This document shows positions 33,733 to 44,975 of a DNA stretch of 64,000 nucleotides, one piece after another. This DNA is from Rhyacophila brunnea. Its lineage: Eukaryota > Arthropoda > Insecta > Trichoptera > Rhyacophilidae. The position numbers were made by a program, and so were the translations under genes. The stretch covers positions 248,001-312,000 of the forward strand of contig JAGYXB010001412.1 of the NCBI GenBank assembly GCA_022495005.1, given 5' to 3'. The notes beneath the pieces are model-generated. The model searched no databases, was not told where the DNA came from, and worked only from the letters and a program-made list of their open reading frames with translations. How positions within the stretch are numbered: position 1 is the stretch's first letter; each line of letters opens with the position of its first letter.

Positions 33733-34525
33733 TGTAACGTTATTATTCACAATCTTGTGGATAATATACGTTTTTAAACACTAGCAACATTCGATGAGGA
33801 TTTTTGAGACGTCGTTAAATTGGCGGTACTGCGCGGAGATTTTTAAGTTGGCAGCTTGCCTACGCGTGATTAAAAGGCGTACGGATTACTGTGAAGTCAG
33901 TTCAGTGTGGATCGCAAAGAAGCCAGGACGCTTATCGGCAGGCCGATCGGCCAGCCGGCCAGCAAGAAGACGCCATGACTCTACGGTATTTATTGTATCG
34001 ATTTGTGTTTAAAGGACTAGATTCCTGACTCTTAAATTTGTATTAACCTTCCCCCGGTAACTCTGGTTAGGGATTTTGGCATTGGTTTCGAACCTAATTT
34101 TGTAACTTTTATAATGTAACTTCGGCGGTGGCCGCGATGTACTTCCGTTGTTTTTACTAGTACTAATAAATATGCTTAGTGTCCATTTTGGACCATCCTC
34201 AAATGATTTTATTATTTTTCTTGTCCTGATTTGTTCCTTATATAGAAATATGCCAGGAGAGGAGTCAGGCAAGATGGCGCCCTCTGATTTTGTAATTAAT
34301 TGATTATTTTTCTTAATCCTAAATGCTGAAACCTGGAAGATTTATAACCAAAAGACCACGTGGAAGTCCACGACCTACTGTTTGTAGGTATTATAAACCT
34401 ACGGGGATGGGATCCTCATGTTCTACCGCCTTTTTTATTGTTTTGCATTGAGCTATTCCGGATGTTTTAAGCGAATGATCTATATCTATTTTAGCCATGG
34501 TAGATTCGTATCGGCGTTCGTTGCA
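33733..34525 (+). mobile_element. Solo LTR with 4-bp target duplication GTAT
   Basis: The 793-bp element begins TGTAACGTTATTATTCAC and ends CGTTCGTTGCA; GTAT flanks it at 33729-33732 and 34526-34529. It is a diverged member of the same LTR family, with AATAAATATGC and CTGATTTGTTCC blocks and ATGGCGCCC at the equivalent place. Confidence 0.8.
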
Positions 34526-35177
34526 GTATGTACATATATTATGTAATAAAAAAGATCTAATAAATAAATAGTAAGTTTATAAAAAAAAAATATATATATA
34601 TATATCCCTCATCTATCCTTTTCTCGCACCTCTTTTGCAAGCCTTCCGATCGCTTTCTCGCATACACTCACATCCTATCACGCTCAGACCCGCTTACCAT
34701 CATATACCGTAAACTGTAGCTGGAAAGTTTTTTTCAAAATATCCAACTAAAAGTCTGCGGCCTAAACTCATTTTTTCTCGCATATACCTAAAACATCGTC
34801 TAGATAAAATCTTTCAACTAAACCCAAGTAAAATCAGCCGCGCTAGCTAAAACAAAATTCACCGACCGTGACTCAAATAAATACATCGCGTAATATATTA
34901 AAACTCGCGTCAACATAATTTACACTAAATTCATCCGCCGCGCACACCGCGAATCCTGACGGGCTTCCTCTCGAGTTCACAACCAAAAGTTTGCGACTTG
35001 CGCAATAAAGAAAATTGCGCAACTCTTCGTTTTTGTTTTTGATCGTTTTACTATGGTTGTAAAAATAGTAACAGCATACATATACTGAAATTGCACAACA
35101 AAAGTTTGCGCAACATAATAATAATATAATATAACTTTACTTCAAAATCAATTCAAATCACCTATTTCCCTCACGCC

Positions 35178-35690
35178 ATGGCTCCCAAAATCGACATCAC
35201 CGAAAACTTCTCACTATCCAAAGCCCTAGACGAGATTCAAATAGCATTAACATCTAACGAAAATAAACTAAAAATAATGCAACTAATACAAACCATCTTC
35301 ACAGAATCGTGCAACAAACTCCTCCCCAAACCTAAATACAAATCGAACCTCACTCTCAAACTAGAAAAGACATCCTCCCCATTAAAAAGACAAACGAGAA
35401 GTAGCTCCAAAACAACCCAAGAAGAATCCGAAACCAACAACATAATCCCAAATACGCAAGACACCATAGGTCCAGACCACTCGGACAGTGACTCAGAAAC
35501 AGAAATACATTCAGAAGCCCACCCCACCCTCAAACTTCATATGTCAGAATGTTACAAAGAAATAAGTGAAATATTCGAAGAGACAGAAAAACAACTAGAA
35601 CTAGACAACCAGGGTTTTTGGCCGGGGGTGTCGTACGCACACTCCCGGAGTTTTTCACCCCTCCGCGGCTCAATTATTGAACCGGGCTAA
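35178..35690 (+). CDS. Acidic 170-aa ORF of the composite repeat, copy B
   Basis: Same length and start as the copy at 27771, with Leu for His near residue 64 and Asn for Lys near residue 92. It is fully open and ends in the GC-rich hairpin segment at TAATGA. Unknown function; see the copy A entry for its layout. Retention of an intact frame in all copies is compatible either with recent amplification or with selection. Confidence 0.55.
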   Translation: MAPKIDITENFSLSKALDEIQIALTSNENKLKIMQLIQTIFTESCNKLLPKPKYKSNLTLKLEKTSSPLKRQTRSSSKTTQEESETNNIIPNTQDTIGPDHSDSDSETEIHSEAHPTLKLHMSECYKEISEIFEETEKQLELDNQGFWPGVSYAHSRSFSPLRGSIIEPG

Positions 35691-36053
35691 TGACCCGGAG
35701 GATGCGACCTGATGCGACTTCCTAACTGCGAGTCATTCGACCGGTCTTCTTGGGCTCGCGCGCCTGGATCTCTCCGAAACCAGACATGGCAAGGGTGAAT
35801 ACGACAATGGCAACAGCACGAGACGAGTTGAGAATAAACGGACGATCCAAGCTTTAAACTTATATTAAAAGCTAAAATCTAACATTGCAACAAGTCAATA
35901 AAAAATGCAGAGAAAAACCCTCACCTGGCTTTTCTCAAAAGCCGGAATAAATTAAAATCGCACAGTAAACTCAAACAAACCTATAATCCAGATCAACAAC
36001 CTCAGGTGAACGGGAAGTCAGTTAAAACAAAAAATGACTAACCCACATTCAAA

Positions 36054-36395
36054 ATGGCAAACAGTGACAGTTGTGATTCGTCTATGTCCGCTTATTTAGG
36101 TGATAATAGTGAAGATGATGGAGATTTTGTACCAGGACCAAACTATCACCACATCACCATCGTCAAGTATGATAAAATGTTTTTTAATTTATGTAAGTTT
36201 CCGACATATTCATCAAAATTTGATACATTGAGACATACCTAATGTTATTATTTTTTTCTTTTATTTCCAGTTTGTACACGATGCCTTCGAGATTGGAAGC
36301 ATACTTGGAGATGTGTCTGATGGATCGTTGGAAGATATCGCCCTGAATCCGGCATTCAACAATGTCAATCAATGAACGAAAAGGTAGAGAACTTG
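36054..36395 (+). pseudogene. Exon-like start of zinc-finger/hAT protein, copy B
   Basis: MANSDSCDSSMSAYLGDNSE opens an acidic N-terminus. After PNYHHITIV a GTATGA donor and, 110 bp on, a TTTATTTCCAG acceptor flank an AT-rich intron-like gap; the next stretch reads FVHDAFEIGSILGDV...ALNPAFNNV. In copy B a TGA follows NVNQ, whereas copy C has NVNRRTKR, so this copy carries a nonsense change. It leads into the zinc-finger frame at 36406. Confidence 0.5.
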
Positions 36396-36405
36396 GGAGA
36401 TAACG

Positions 36406-36666
36406 ATGGTATATAAATCAAAGGAAGATGCAGAGAACGCAGTAAAAGAAGAAAGTATTTGGAACTTCCACTACATGAATAAAACAAACCAAGGCACTAA
36501 AATATATTACCGTTGTAATGCAGTTAACAAAAGAGCTCAGCAACGTGATGCTGGAATTTATTTATTTTTTGACTGCAAGACTGATGATGTCTTTTTATTT
36601 AAAGCAACTGACCCCCATTCACATGGTAATGCAGAAGAGTTGGCCCTCTATAAGGTTATCGAATGA
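36406..36666 (+). pseudogene. WRKY-GCM1/FLYWCH-like zinc-finger domain
   Basis: YKSKEDAENAVKEESIWNFH, then KIYYRCNAVNKRA and a DPHSHG motif about 40 residues later, give one Cys and a His-x-His pair. This fits the compact WRKY-GCM1-type zinc fingers that transposases of the Mutator and hAT groups use to bind DNA. The second Cys is probably FDCKT. The frame ends at 36666, and an hAT C-terminus follows 70 bp later. Confidence 0.5.
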
Positions 36667-36734
36667 CGTTAAATTAGAAGACAAAGTCTTGAGGAAGTTT
36701 CACGTCAAATGTGTGGTCAATATTATGTCACATC

Positions 36735-36862
36735 AAGTGGAACATGTTGGCAACGTCTGTGCCGTGTGAGCGTATTTTCTCTTGCTGGAAATATACCATC
36801 AGAACGTAGAACTAGATTAGGGACGAGAAAAGTTCAACAAATAGTATTTCTCCATGAAAATT
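36735..36862 (+). pseudogene. hAT transposase C-terminal dimerisation motif
   Basis: LATSVPCERIFS followed, after a one-base deletion, by LAGNIPSERRTRL and KVQQIVFLHEN is the highly conserved C-terminus of hAT transposases. The RNase H-like core that should lie between the zinc finger and this motif is missing, so copy B is an internally deleted hAT. Confidence 0.85.
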
Positions 36863-36984
36863 GACTCGAAAATAGGAAATATGATTTGCTTATTTTATAA
36901 CAACACCATCATTTGCTTTCAGTGTTATTTAAGTTACGCTGAGAATGGCGATTTGATGAAACCTCTTGATGCACCACTATTGGG

Positions 36985-37290
36985 AATGTAGAAGAAAAGT
37001 GTACGTTGGTGACTATGACCAACAGACCTTATGAGATTATGCTACCGAGGATCGATACTTTCAAAACGGTACTTTTCATGCAACAGATGCTTATAACGAG
37101 ACGTTCATTCCTGTTCGCAAAAATCAACGAAGTGTCAAACCATTTGTTGCGATCTGGCATGAAGCAACTGCAGGAAGAAGCAAAGAAGAGCTTATTGGGT
37201 CTAGGACGATTTGGCACAAGACAACTGGACGCCACGGAATTCGAAAGTTTTTTATTTTATATAAAGCCTTAGGCATGGTAATTCTCAATC
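36985..37290 (+). pseudogene. Unassigned transposon-type coding fragment
   Basis: A frame without its own ATG reads RRKVYVGDYDQQTL, stop, then ATEDRYFQNGTFHATDAYN, and on to VAIWHEATAGRSKEEL. The pattern (PFVAIWHE...GR) is protein-like with a sensible composition, but I cannot name the family. Confidence 0.35.
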
Positions 37291-37507
37291 CGCGATGAAG
37301 AATACATTATGTTAAGAGTAAAATGAATTCATACTACTAGGTAGTAGATAGAAAATGATTAAAATACCTCGTCTACACGTGTCTACGACAGTGCGGCGTC
37401 CAATTGTCCAGAGGCCAGTTGTCCCATTCCCAGCTTATTAGTACTTTTTATGCTTTTATGATGACGAATCATGATGTAAAATACATAAATATGTCTCTAA
37501 TAGATGG

Positions 37508-37620
37508 ACTGTGCGGCCCCGACTCCCTTCCCTACCCGGACTTCCGGGGTGTCAGTTGGAAGGTGTCGCCCTGAATCCGGCATTCAACAATGTCTATCGA
37601 AGAACGAAAAGGGAGAGAAC
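37508..37620 (+). repeat. Junction of GC-rich 48-bp motif with composite fragment
   Basis: CTGTGCGGCC...CGGGGTGTCA (37508-37555) is the same as 42132-42180 except for one base. It is followed directly by TTGGAAGGTGTCGCCCTGAATCC..., a fragment of the zinc-finger/hAT module (compare 36329). This makes a fourth partial copy of the composite. Confidence 0.65.
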
Positions 37621-38140
37621 TTGAGAGATGTACAGTATGTAGTACGTTGTACCGAAAACACTTAAAAGAGCGAATGCAACTTTTTTCTTACAATTAAATC
37701 TGTCGTGAGTTCATTCCTCGTCTTGGTTAACCATGTCAAGATAATTGTCTTAGTTTTTCATCTCTGGCAGTTTTGAAGTTTAATTTCCAAATTTCAGAAT
37801 TGTTAAAATCGATCAACTCTAAATCAACATACTCAATGCTCAAAAATTCAAAATAGTTTTAATCAATTTTGTAACTGTCTTTAATGTCCGAGCGACTCAA
37901 TTAGTGTCCGCAATCATCGGTTCGTGAAACGGCGACCAGTGCATCGTCATTCATCAGTTAATATTACAGTACAGCTTATAAAGTACCGTACCTCGTAAAA
38001 GTATTGGAATTGCAAGCTTAAATGCCAACAAGGGTTCTGCTGTTAGGCTTGGCGCGCGAACGATTAAATAATTGGCCGTTCGCACTCGAACAAAAGTCGG
38101 TTTGCTCGCACATGAACCAATTTATTATCAGCTAGGCTGA
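37621..38140. other. No recognisable gene
   Basis: AT-rich sequence; possible 5' flank of the Harbinger fragment. Confidence 0.35.
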
Positions 38141-38199
38141 TATGTTTGAACACGCACAGCCCGATCTATATGGGGGGTAATGCGCGCGCATCGAAGAAT

Positions 38200-38436
38200 C
38201 GCAGACGCGATAACAAACATCAAAATGGATTTCGTATGGGTTGCATGCATTATTTGCCCTTCTTGCGTCAAAAGAAACGAAAACGAAGATACTGGGTGCA
38301 TCCAATAGTAAGTGCTAGACTAATAAAGGATCAATTCTACCAATCCTACATAGATTTACGAACATACCCTCAGAAGTTTTTTAAATACACCAGAATGTCT
38401 ATTGACAGATTTGATAAGTTGTCGATAGACAAATCA
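38200..38436 (+). pseudogene. PIF/Harbinger transposase N-terminus
   Basis: The frame RRYWVHPIVSARLIKDQFYQ, then YPQKFFKYTRMSIDRFD, is the conserved N-terminal region of HARBI1-like nucleases, which lies before the DDE domain. An ATG at 38225 reads MDFVWVAC in another frame, so a frameshift separates the start from this region. The DDE domain is absent after 38436. Confidence 0.8.
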
Positions 38437-38959
38437 TAATGTCATCACATATAACAAATCAAAACGTTGTTTGTGAGTGTATTCCAAGTAAATAAAGGCT
38501 AACCTTAAAGTAAGTAAAAATATTAGAATATAATGAATTTTCCGTTAAACTTGGATTCCATTGCGGTTCGATGTATGTGTGCGCTCCATACCACACGCGT
38601 CACTCATGTGAGTTTTCAAAAACTTCCATCTAATTTCTATACTTATTTGTTGAACTCGGCATGTCATTTAATTTATTTTTGAGATTCGTGTTCTTGGGTT
38701 ATCAAGAAAATTTTAATTATATTTGTTCACTAGTTCCTCATGTTTTCTAGTTTTAAAGTTAATTGTTCAAATTAAGTTTTGTAGGTAATAGAAAGTTTTG
38801 CCGTTAGATGACGCTTAACATAAATATAACTGACCTGGCAACTGAAACCTCCACCGAACGGACAACAGAACTGACATTTCAAAGGATCTTATAAAACTAA
38901 GAAGATAAAATACAGATTTTCATCTCCCAGGGAATATTTGCTTTCTGTCAATTATGGTG
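38437..38959. other. No recognisable gene
   Basis: AT-rich; nothing identifiable. Confidence 0.4.
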
Positions 38960-39530
38960 TGTAACGTTATTTATAACCATAAATAATTACAAATAAGTTA
39001 CTAGCCTGGCAATACCAATAACTACCGAAAAGCAACAAGTTGGCACACCGTATTATATTTTTACGTTGGCTGCACTGCGGCGTGAAGCAGAAAAGAATCA
39101 ATGATTGCGATCGATGCTGAGACTCCTGCTGGGACGGCGAAGCAAAACGGTCGATTGTGATAAGAGTGCTACGATTTTTTTCGCCACGTCTCGGACGCGT
39201 GGCTGGCCCTCCATCTTGGACCAGGGTATATTGTATCAACCTTATTATGGACTAGCTTCGTTTATTATTTAACTATTATATTTCCCCCACAAGTTTTCTT
39301 CGAGAGAATAGATTCGGAATATTTGTTCATTTCTTCGCTGCAATTGTTTGTAATTACGGGTTGTAAATTACTTTATTGTTATAATACATACCCGTGTTTT
39401 TGGAATTACTCCTTACTAAATTCTTTTTATTTATTACTATTTCCAAATTTGTCCCATGTGTGTTTTGCTCTATGGATAGATTAGGTGGCGCATGGCATAT
39501 CTCAATAATAGGAGATGCGTTGCCCGGAAG
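38960..39530 (+). mobile_element. LTR-like sequence, right end unclear
   Basis: Starts TGTAACGTTATTTATAACC, like 19457, and shares the GGAATTACTCCTTACTAAAT block and the GGTGGCGC word. I find no right end with a duplication of the left flank GGTG, so it may be truncated. Confidence 0.5.
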
Positions 39531-39639
39531 TTGCCTGTGATTTTGTTTCTGTATAATATCATTTGAACTTAAACCGTACTATTGTGGTACTATAATGTTT
39601 TCACAGCTAAAAATGTATTTTTCTTTATTTTCAGAGCCG

Positions 39640-40100
39640 TATCGCGAGTAAGATCCGATACTGGGGAGGATAGGGGCCAGAGAGGTGGTGGAGCTGATGT
39701 TACAACACCAACCGGCATGGCCAGATGTTGTTCCAGGGGAAGTACTGCTCCCCCCCTGAAGAACCACAGCCACGGGTAGTTCTGGGGGATAATAATGGGG
39801 AACATCAAGGGGAAGTACAACCACACCCCGAAGAGCCACAGTCATTGGTGGCGAGGGTGAGCAATTTTTTTACAGAGTGTATTTTTGGCGTGCGACACCG
39901 ATGTAACACATAATTTATTTTGTTTGGGAGCTGATGGTGCAACACCAACTGGCATGGCCAGAGGCTGTTCCAGGGGAAGTACTGCCCCCCCCTGAAGAAC
40001 CACAGCCACGGGCAGTTCTGGGGGATAATAACGGGGAACATCAAGGGGATGTACAACCACACCACGAAGAGCCACAGCCATTGGTGGCGAGGGTAAGCAA
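39640..40100 (+). repeat. Tandemly duplicated proline-rich exon-like unit
   Basis: Two units (about 39695-39935 and 39930-40180) share GAACCACAGCCACGGG, GGGGATAATAA and GAACATCAAGGGG. In the second, one frame is open from TGGTGCAACACC, reading LPPPEEPQPRAVLGDNNGEH...LVARV and ending at GTAAGC; the first has the same end at GTGAGC. Both donors are good. A TTATTTTCAG acceptor precedes the first at 39632. The pattern is that of a duplicated exon, but I do not recognise the protein. Confidence 0.5.
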
Positions 40101-40278
40101 TTTTTTTAAATTAAATGTATTTAAGCAGTTTTTTGAAGTTATACTTCTTTAGGCGCGTTTGGGAAAACAGATCAGTGTATTTTTGGCGTGTGACACCGAT
40201 GTAACACATAATTTATTTTGTTTGTATTATAATTCATATTGCATTCGGGTTGCGTAATACTTTGAAATATTTATCGTT

Positions 40279-40512
40279 GTGTTAGGCGGATTCAAATTTG
40301 TTTCTGTTAACTTTTCTAACGAGGTGAGTCCTCACTTGAAGGACCGATTATCTTATGCTACAATACTCGTACACAAGTCGACAATCGCAACATTCTGCAG
40401 TCGAATGTGTAAAGACATTGCCTCAGTCAAAACAAAACCACCCAAGGGACCTATCCAGATCAGTGATGACATACATCAAGTAGAGAGTAAGTGTCGTTCA
40501 AGTAGAGAGTAA
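40279..40512 (+). other. Exon-like open frame, unassigned
   Basis: A 77-aa frame (FKFVSVNFSNEVSPHLKDRL and on) has a plausible protein composition and ends near a GTAAGT at 40486. It may belong with the duplicated proline-rich units upstream. No family recognised. Confidence 0.25.
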
Positions 40513-41990
40513 ATGAGTTTTGTATAAATTATCCTAGTAAGGTAATGTTACATCCCTATTTTAGACAGGTTTCCCCTAGTACTGAATAACTACTAAATAA
40601 AAGTGAGCTGAACCGTAACCCTGATCTCTATAAACGGTTTAATAAAACACCTCATCAAATTCTTTGCTCAACTAACTGCCTAGATGTTTTATCCCTAGGT
40701 AAAGTCCTTCGTTCGGTATGTGGAAGTAACACGCCGGATGAAGACGAAACATTAAAGTATGAAAGACGATGTATGCCATTAGAAAATTATTATTAAGAGC
40801 GCATTAGCATATAGCGTGATATAATGCCAACAAAGTAACTAACAGTCTAAATTACGATATTCGCATTTATACAACAATAAGTCTATATAAATTAAACGTT
40901 CTCACCGTTAATCACCTGTTCTACTCTTAAGTTTAATACTAAGGTTGACTTTAAACATATAAATAAGTTGTTTCTTCTGAAACTAAACAAGACCAATAAA
41001 CAAATTTTATACTGGTCCTTTGGGGTTTCATTCATTCGTGACAGACCCTTCAATGCTAAACAAATTGATTAACATCTCTTATGGACGTGCATTTAGTCGT
41101 GAGCTAACCGACCACAGTGCCGTCATATGGGGAGTGTTAGTAACCCTGTTCTTGCTGGCATAGCGAATATCAAGACCTTCTCCTTCACTATTAGGGAGAA
41201 GAGTACACGGCATCATTACAGAATGATTAATCTGTATTTGCATTATTATCATACTCTTGTTTATTGCTTTAAAAAATGATATTGATATTATGTTGATACC
41301 TCCACGTTTAAACGTGAATGGAGGACCCCTTAAGGGTAAAGTACGAGCGAAGTTATGGATGCCACATTCATGTTTCTTGTAGTCCACCAAGCCGGATTTC
41401 CCTCTGTCGCCGCTCGATCACGTGGAATGCTCTGTACTTTTATTTGTTAGCGGAATAAATATACAAATCGCTAGATAGGGAGATTTGGGCTCAATCCCTC
41501 CGAAATCGCTGTAACTTTCATCTACCAGGCAAAAAGGTGACTTGGACGACCCTTTGGGTAAAACCCAAGTAAAGGCCCAAGTGTTCTGCCGCAGGCGAGA
41601 ATGACAGAGAGGGGTGAGCATCCAGGGGTAGATCGAGAGGGACAGCGATAAGGCTGAAACGTGGACCCAACCAATCTGGCAGGCAGTTAGCCGAAGCCTC
41701 CGATACGCGTCGGACTGTGTGTCCCGTTGATCATTAAATTTTTAATTGACAGCCTACGGCGCCCATCATTAATAAATTTAGGGCTGTTGAAAAATTACAA
41801 ACTGTGTAAAACTTAATATTGTGTATCTGTGTGTTGTGTACGTACCCTTTTTTGTGAACTATAAGTTAAAAATAAAACTCTGTGCTATGAACAACGTGTG
41901 TTTCATTGTGAATATCTACCATAATCAACTGTCAAGGCCTAACCATACACTGAACGTACTCTACCCAAACACATAACCCAGCTTCTGTTG
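40513..41990. other. Intergenic, no recognisable gene
   Basis: No coding similarity identified. The open frames on the minus strand at 41079-41390 and 41418-41621 look like chance or retroelement leader. Confidence 0.4.
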
Positions 41991-41994
41991 ACCG

Positions 41995-42180
41995 CCCTAA
42001 ACAATTTCAATCACTGAGCTAGTCGAAGGGTGGAAGCTGGTCGTGTGACTCACACGAATCGACCGACAGCACGCTACCAAGGGCGTAAATGACGCCCGGT
42101 CGACCGGAGAGTCGAGCGCGGGGATCGGATCGGGCTGTGCGGCCACGACTCCCTTCCCTACCCGGACTTCCGGGGTGTCA
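41995..42180. repeat. GC-rich repeat end sharing the 48-bp motif
   Basis: More GC-rich than its surroundings and ending with the motif also found at 37508-37555. CCCGG/CCGGG around ACTT forms a small hairpin just before the end. It is probably the terminus of an unidentified element; the minus-strand open frame over it (70 aa) is not convincing as a gene. Confidence 0.4.
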
Positions 42181-42181
42181 A

Positions 42182-42803
42182 TGTGATATTGTATTTTTTT
42201 AAGTGACAAAAATAGTGTTAAGATAATATGATATTTTGCTTTTCTTAATACGAATGGTCCTAAAGATTGTTAGTCAGTCCTATTTCATATCTGCCATAGA
42301 GCAGAAATATTTTATTCAGCAGTTCCAAAAACTGATATAAATATATAGTATTGTAGTATATTAATGGCACAGGAGTTGGCAATGGACCGAGGCAAGTGGT
42401 GCCAACTTGTGCTTGCCCTATGCCCCAATGTTGGGACGTGACAGGGTGGAAGAAGAAGTATATTAATAATTATTATGATCACTTGGAGAAAGGTCTCAAG
42501 ATCAGTCGCAAGTCCAGACCGATGTATGAAGTTATATGGACCATGCCACAACTGGTCTCCCCCAGCAAGCAATAAAATTGGGCGATCAGTAAAATCTCAT
42601 TCTTGCGCTTGGTCTGGTCTCCTGGTCTCTCTGGTCTCTATGGTCGGGTGATCGGTTGCGATGCATGAAAACATATAGCTATGTATTGAGAGCTGCCACA
42701 CTAGACACCAGTCACCGGCAGCCACGCCACGGAGAGAACGTATTTTTTGCAGACTTGCGTGTACATTCATTATTATTATTGACTGCCTCTCTGGTCGCCC
42801 GAC
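42182..42803. repeat. Left direct repeat flanking composite copy C
   Basis: Its two ends (TGATATTGTATTTT...GTTAAGATA at 42184-42228 and CCGGCAGCCACGCC...CTGGTCGCCCGA at 42715-42803) recur joined together at 46548-46685 on the other side of copy C. About 490 bp of extra sequence sits between them here, including a LINE tail. Confidence 0.75.
42366..42470 (+). pseudogene. LINE reverse-transcriptase C-terminal tail
   Basis: AQELAMDRGKWCQLVLALCP at about 42367-42426 resembles the extreme C-terminus of RTE/R1-type proteins (A.DR..W..LV). Only this short segment remains. Confidence 0.45.
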
Positions 42804-42824
42804 GAGCAAAACGTAACTCGTTTG

Positions 42825-43873
42825 GTTTTCAAAACTAACCATAGGTATGCAAAAATTGCAGAAAGTGAAAGCAATTTATCTATGCGCCTTAAACATTGGG
42901 TTGACACAAATAATGACGAAATGTACGTTTTTTTGGCGATTCTGTAACTGCTCCCACTAAATTCTAGAAACACAATAGATTCTCATTGGTCCACCAATCC
43001 ACTACTATATTCGCCGATTTTTTTCAGACACAATGCCACGAGATCGTTTAGATTTACTCCTACGAATGTTAAATTTTTCTGATGAGGAAGAACGTGAAAT
43101 TGGTAATCGTCTATCTAAGATAGAAATAATATTAGATATGTTTAGGCGAAAATTTTCAACAGGATGTCTCCACATCAGAAAATATGCATTGACGAAAGTT
43201 TATTGTTATTCAAAGGTCGACTGATTTTCCGTCAATTCATTCCATCCAAAGCAAGTCGTTTTGGTATAAAATTATTTGTTCTATGCGATTGCATAACTGG
43301 TTATGTTCTCGATATAATTGTGTAAACTATGTCATGTCTCTTCTATCAAAATATTTGGATGCTGGCCATACCATCGACTTGGACAATTAGTACAAAAGTC
43401 CCAAATTATTTCAAGCTCTTCATGAGAAAAAAACTAATGCCGTCGGTACAGTGCGTAGAAATCGCATTGGAATGCCTAAATTTCCAAAGTTGAAAAAAGG
43501 CGAATCGATAGCACTTCATACTGACACCATGATGGCTCAAACATGGAGAGATAAAAGAGACGTGACAATGCTTTCTACTATTTATACCGCAGAATTCGTT
43601 GAAACCGGGAAGACTGACTATAGAACTGGTGCTCCCAAAACAAAACCAAGTGCCGCAGATGATTATAGCAAAAATATGGGAAAGGTGGACAGGAGTGATA
43701 TGATATCATTCGTAAAATCCACAAGAAAAACCATGAAATGGCATAAAAAACTATTTTTGCATCTGATAGACTTGTCGATGTTCAACGCTCATGCCATGTA
43801 CATGAAGAAAAGTGGAACACGCACATGTGGAACACGCACGTGTGGAACACGCACGTGTACGTGTAACATTTAG
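42825..43873 (+). pseudogene. piggyBac transposase, copy C
   Basis: Near-identical to copy A but more damaged: a stop in the N-terminal core at about 42945, the same frameshift before DESLLLFKGR, a deletion of about 55 bp after 43325 that removes the GATTEYAIG region, and a stop in the second motif (LDN followed by TAG). The third Asp (MGKVDRSD) is intact. The C-terminus runs into extra CACGTGTGGAA repeats and then the 54-bp repeats. Confidence 0.85.
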
Positions 43874-44975
43874 GTAGATATGCTCATATTCTAACTTTTC
43901 GGAGGCAAGTGTACGTGTAACATTTAGGTAGATACGCTGGTATTCTAACTTTTCGGAGGCAAGTGTACGTAACTCCAGAGGATACTTAAAATGTCAGAAA
44001 GCATGCAAGTTAGTTATGATCATACTGTTTACTGGATATATTTTTCTGCGGAAAAATGGCGGTAGCTGGTAGTTAGATATGTCAATAAACTCGTCTATCG
44101 CAGTCTGAAGTCGGGCATTTGACTGCCATCCGAAGATGGCCTGGTCTCATGTTGTCCCAAGAATTCTTAGAATGAAGACTCAATATCTTCAGCTGACAGG
44201 TCAAACATAGCAAGATCATCTGTCTCAATTTCGTTAGGGCGCATATCAGTTGATATAAATTTATGAGTGGTATTTACACTCACGGCCCATTGAAATTCAA
44301 TGAACCTAATAAGCTTAAAATAGCTGCTATATTTAGGTAATTATAAAACTCCCCAAGGCAAAATCATCATAACCATTGTATGTAATCAGAATTCGATGCC
44401 TAGGATTTTGGATGATCTCTTTCCATCGCTTGGACACTTACTCCACTTGTAAATTCGAATCAGAAGGCAGATGGATATCACGCTCAGACCCGCTTACCAT
44501 CATATACCGTAAACTGTAGCTGGAATGTTTTTTTCAAAATATCCAACTAAAAGTCTGCGGCCTAAACTCATTTTTTCTCGCATATACCTAACATCGTCTA
44601 GATAAAATCTTTCAATTAAACCCAAATAAAATCAGCCGCGCTAGCTAAAACAAAATTCACCGACCGCGACTCAAATAAATACATCGCGTAATATATTAAA
44701 ACTCGCGTCAACATAATTTACACTAAATTCATCCGCTGCGCACACCGCGAATCCTGACGGGCTTCCTCTCGAGTTCACAACCAAAAGTTTGCGACTTGCG
44801 AAATAAAGAAAATTGCGCAACTCTTCCTTTTTGTTTTTGATCGTTTTACTATGGTTGTAAAAATAATAACAGCATACATATACTGAAATTGCACAACAAA
44901 AGTTTGCGCAACATAATAATAATATAATATAACTTTACTTCAAAATCAATTCAAATCACCTATTTCCCTCACGCC

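Larger units (their letters stand above)
34677..36862 (+). repeat. Composite repeat, copy B (no piggyBac)
   Basis: Similarity to copies A and C starts abruptly at TATCACGCTCAGACCC and runs through the acidic ORF, the GC-rich segment and the zinc-finger module. It continues further 3' than either other copy, into an hAT C-terminus. A 24-bp segment near 35820 is present here but absent in A and C. Confidence 0.85.

Noticed and set aside
39579..40081. Overlapping minus-strand ORFs across the proline-rich units
   Set aside because: They repeat because the DNA is tandemly duplicated; the plus strand has splice signals and the better frame.
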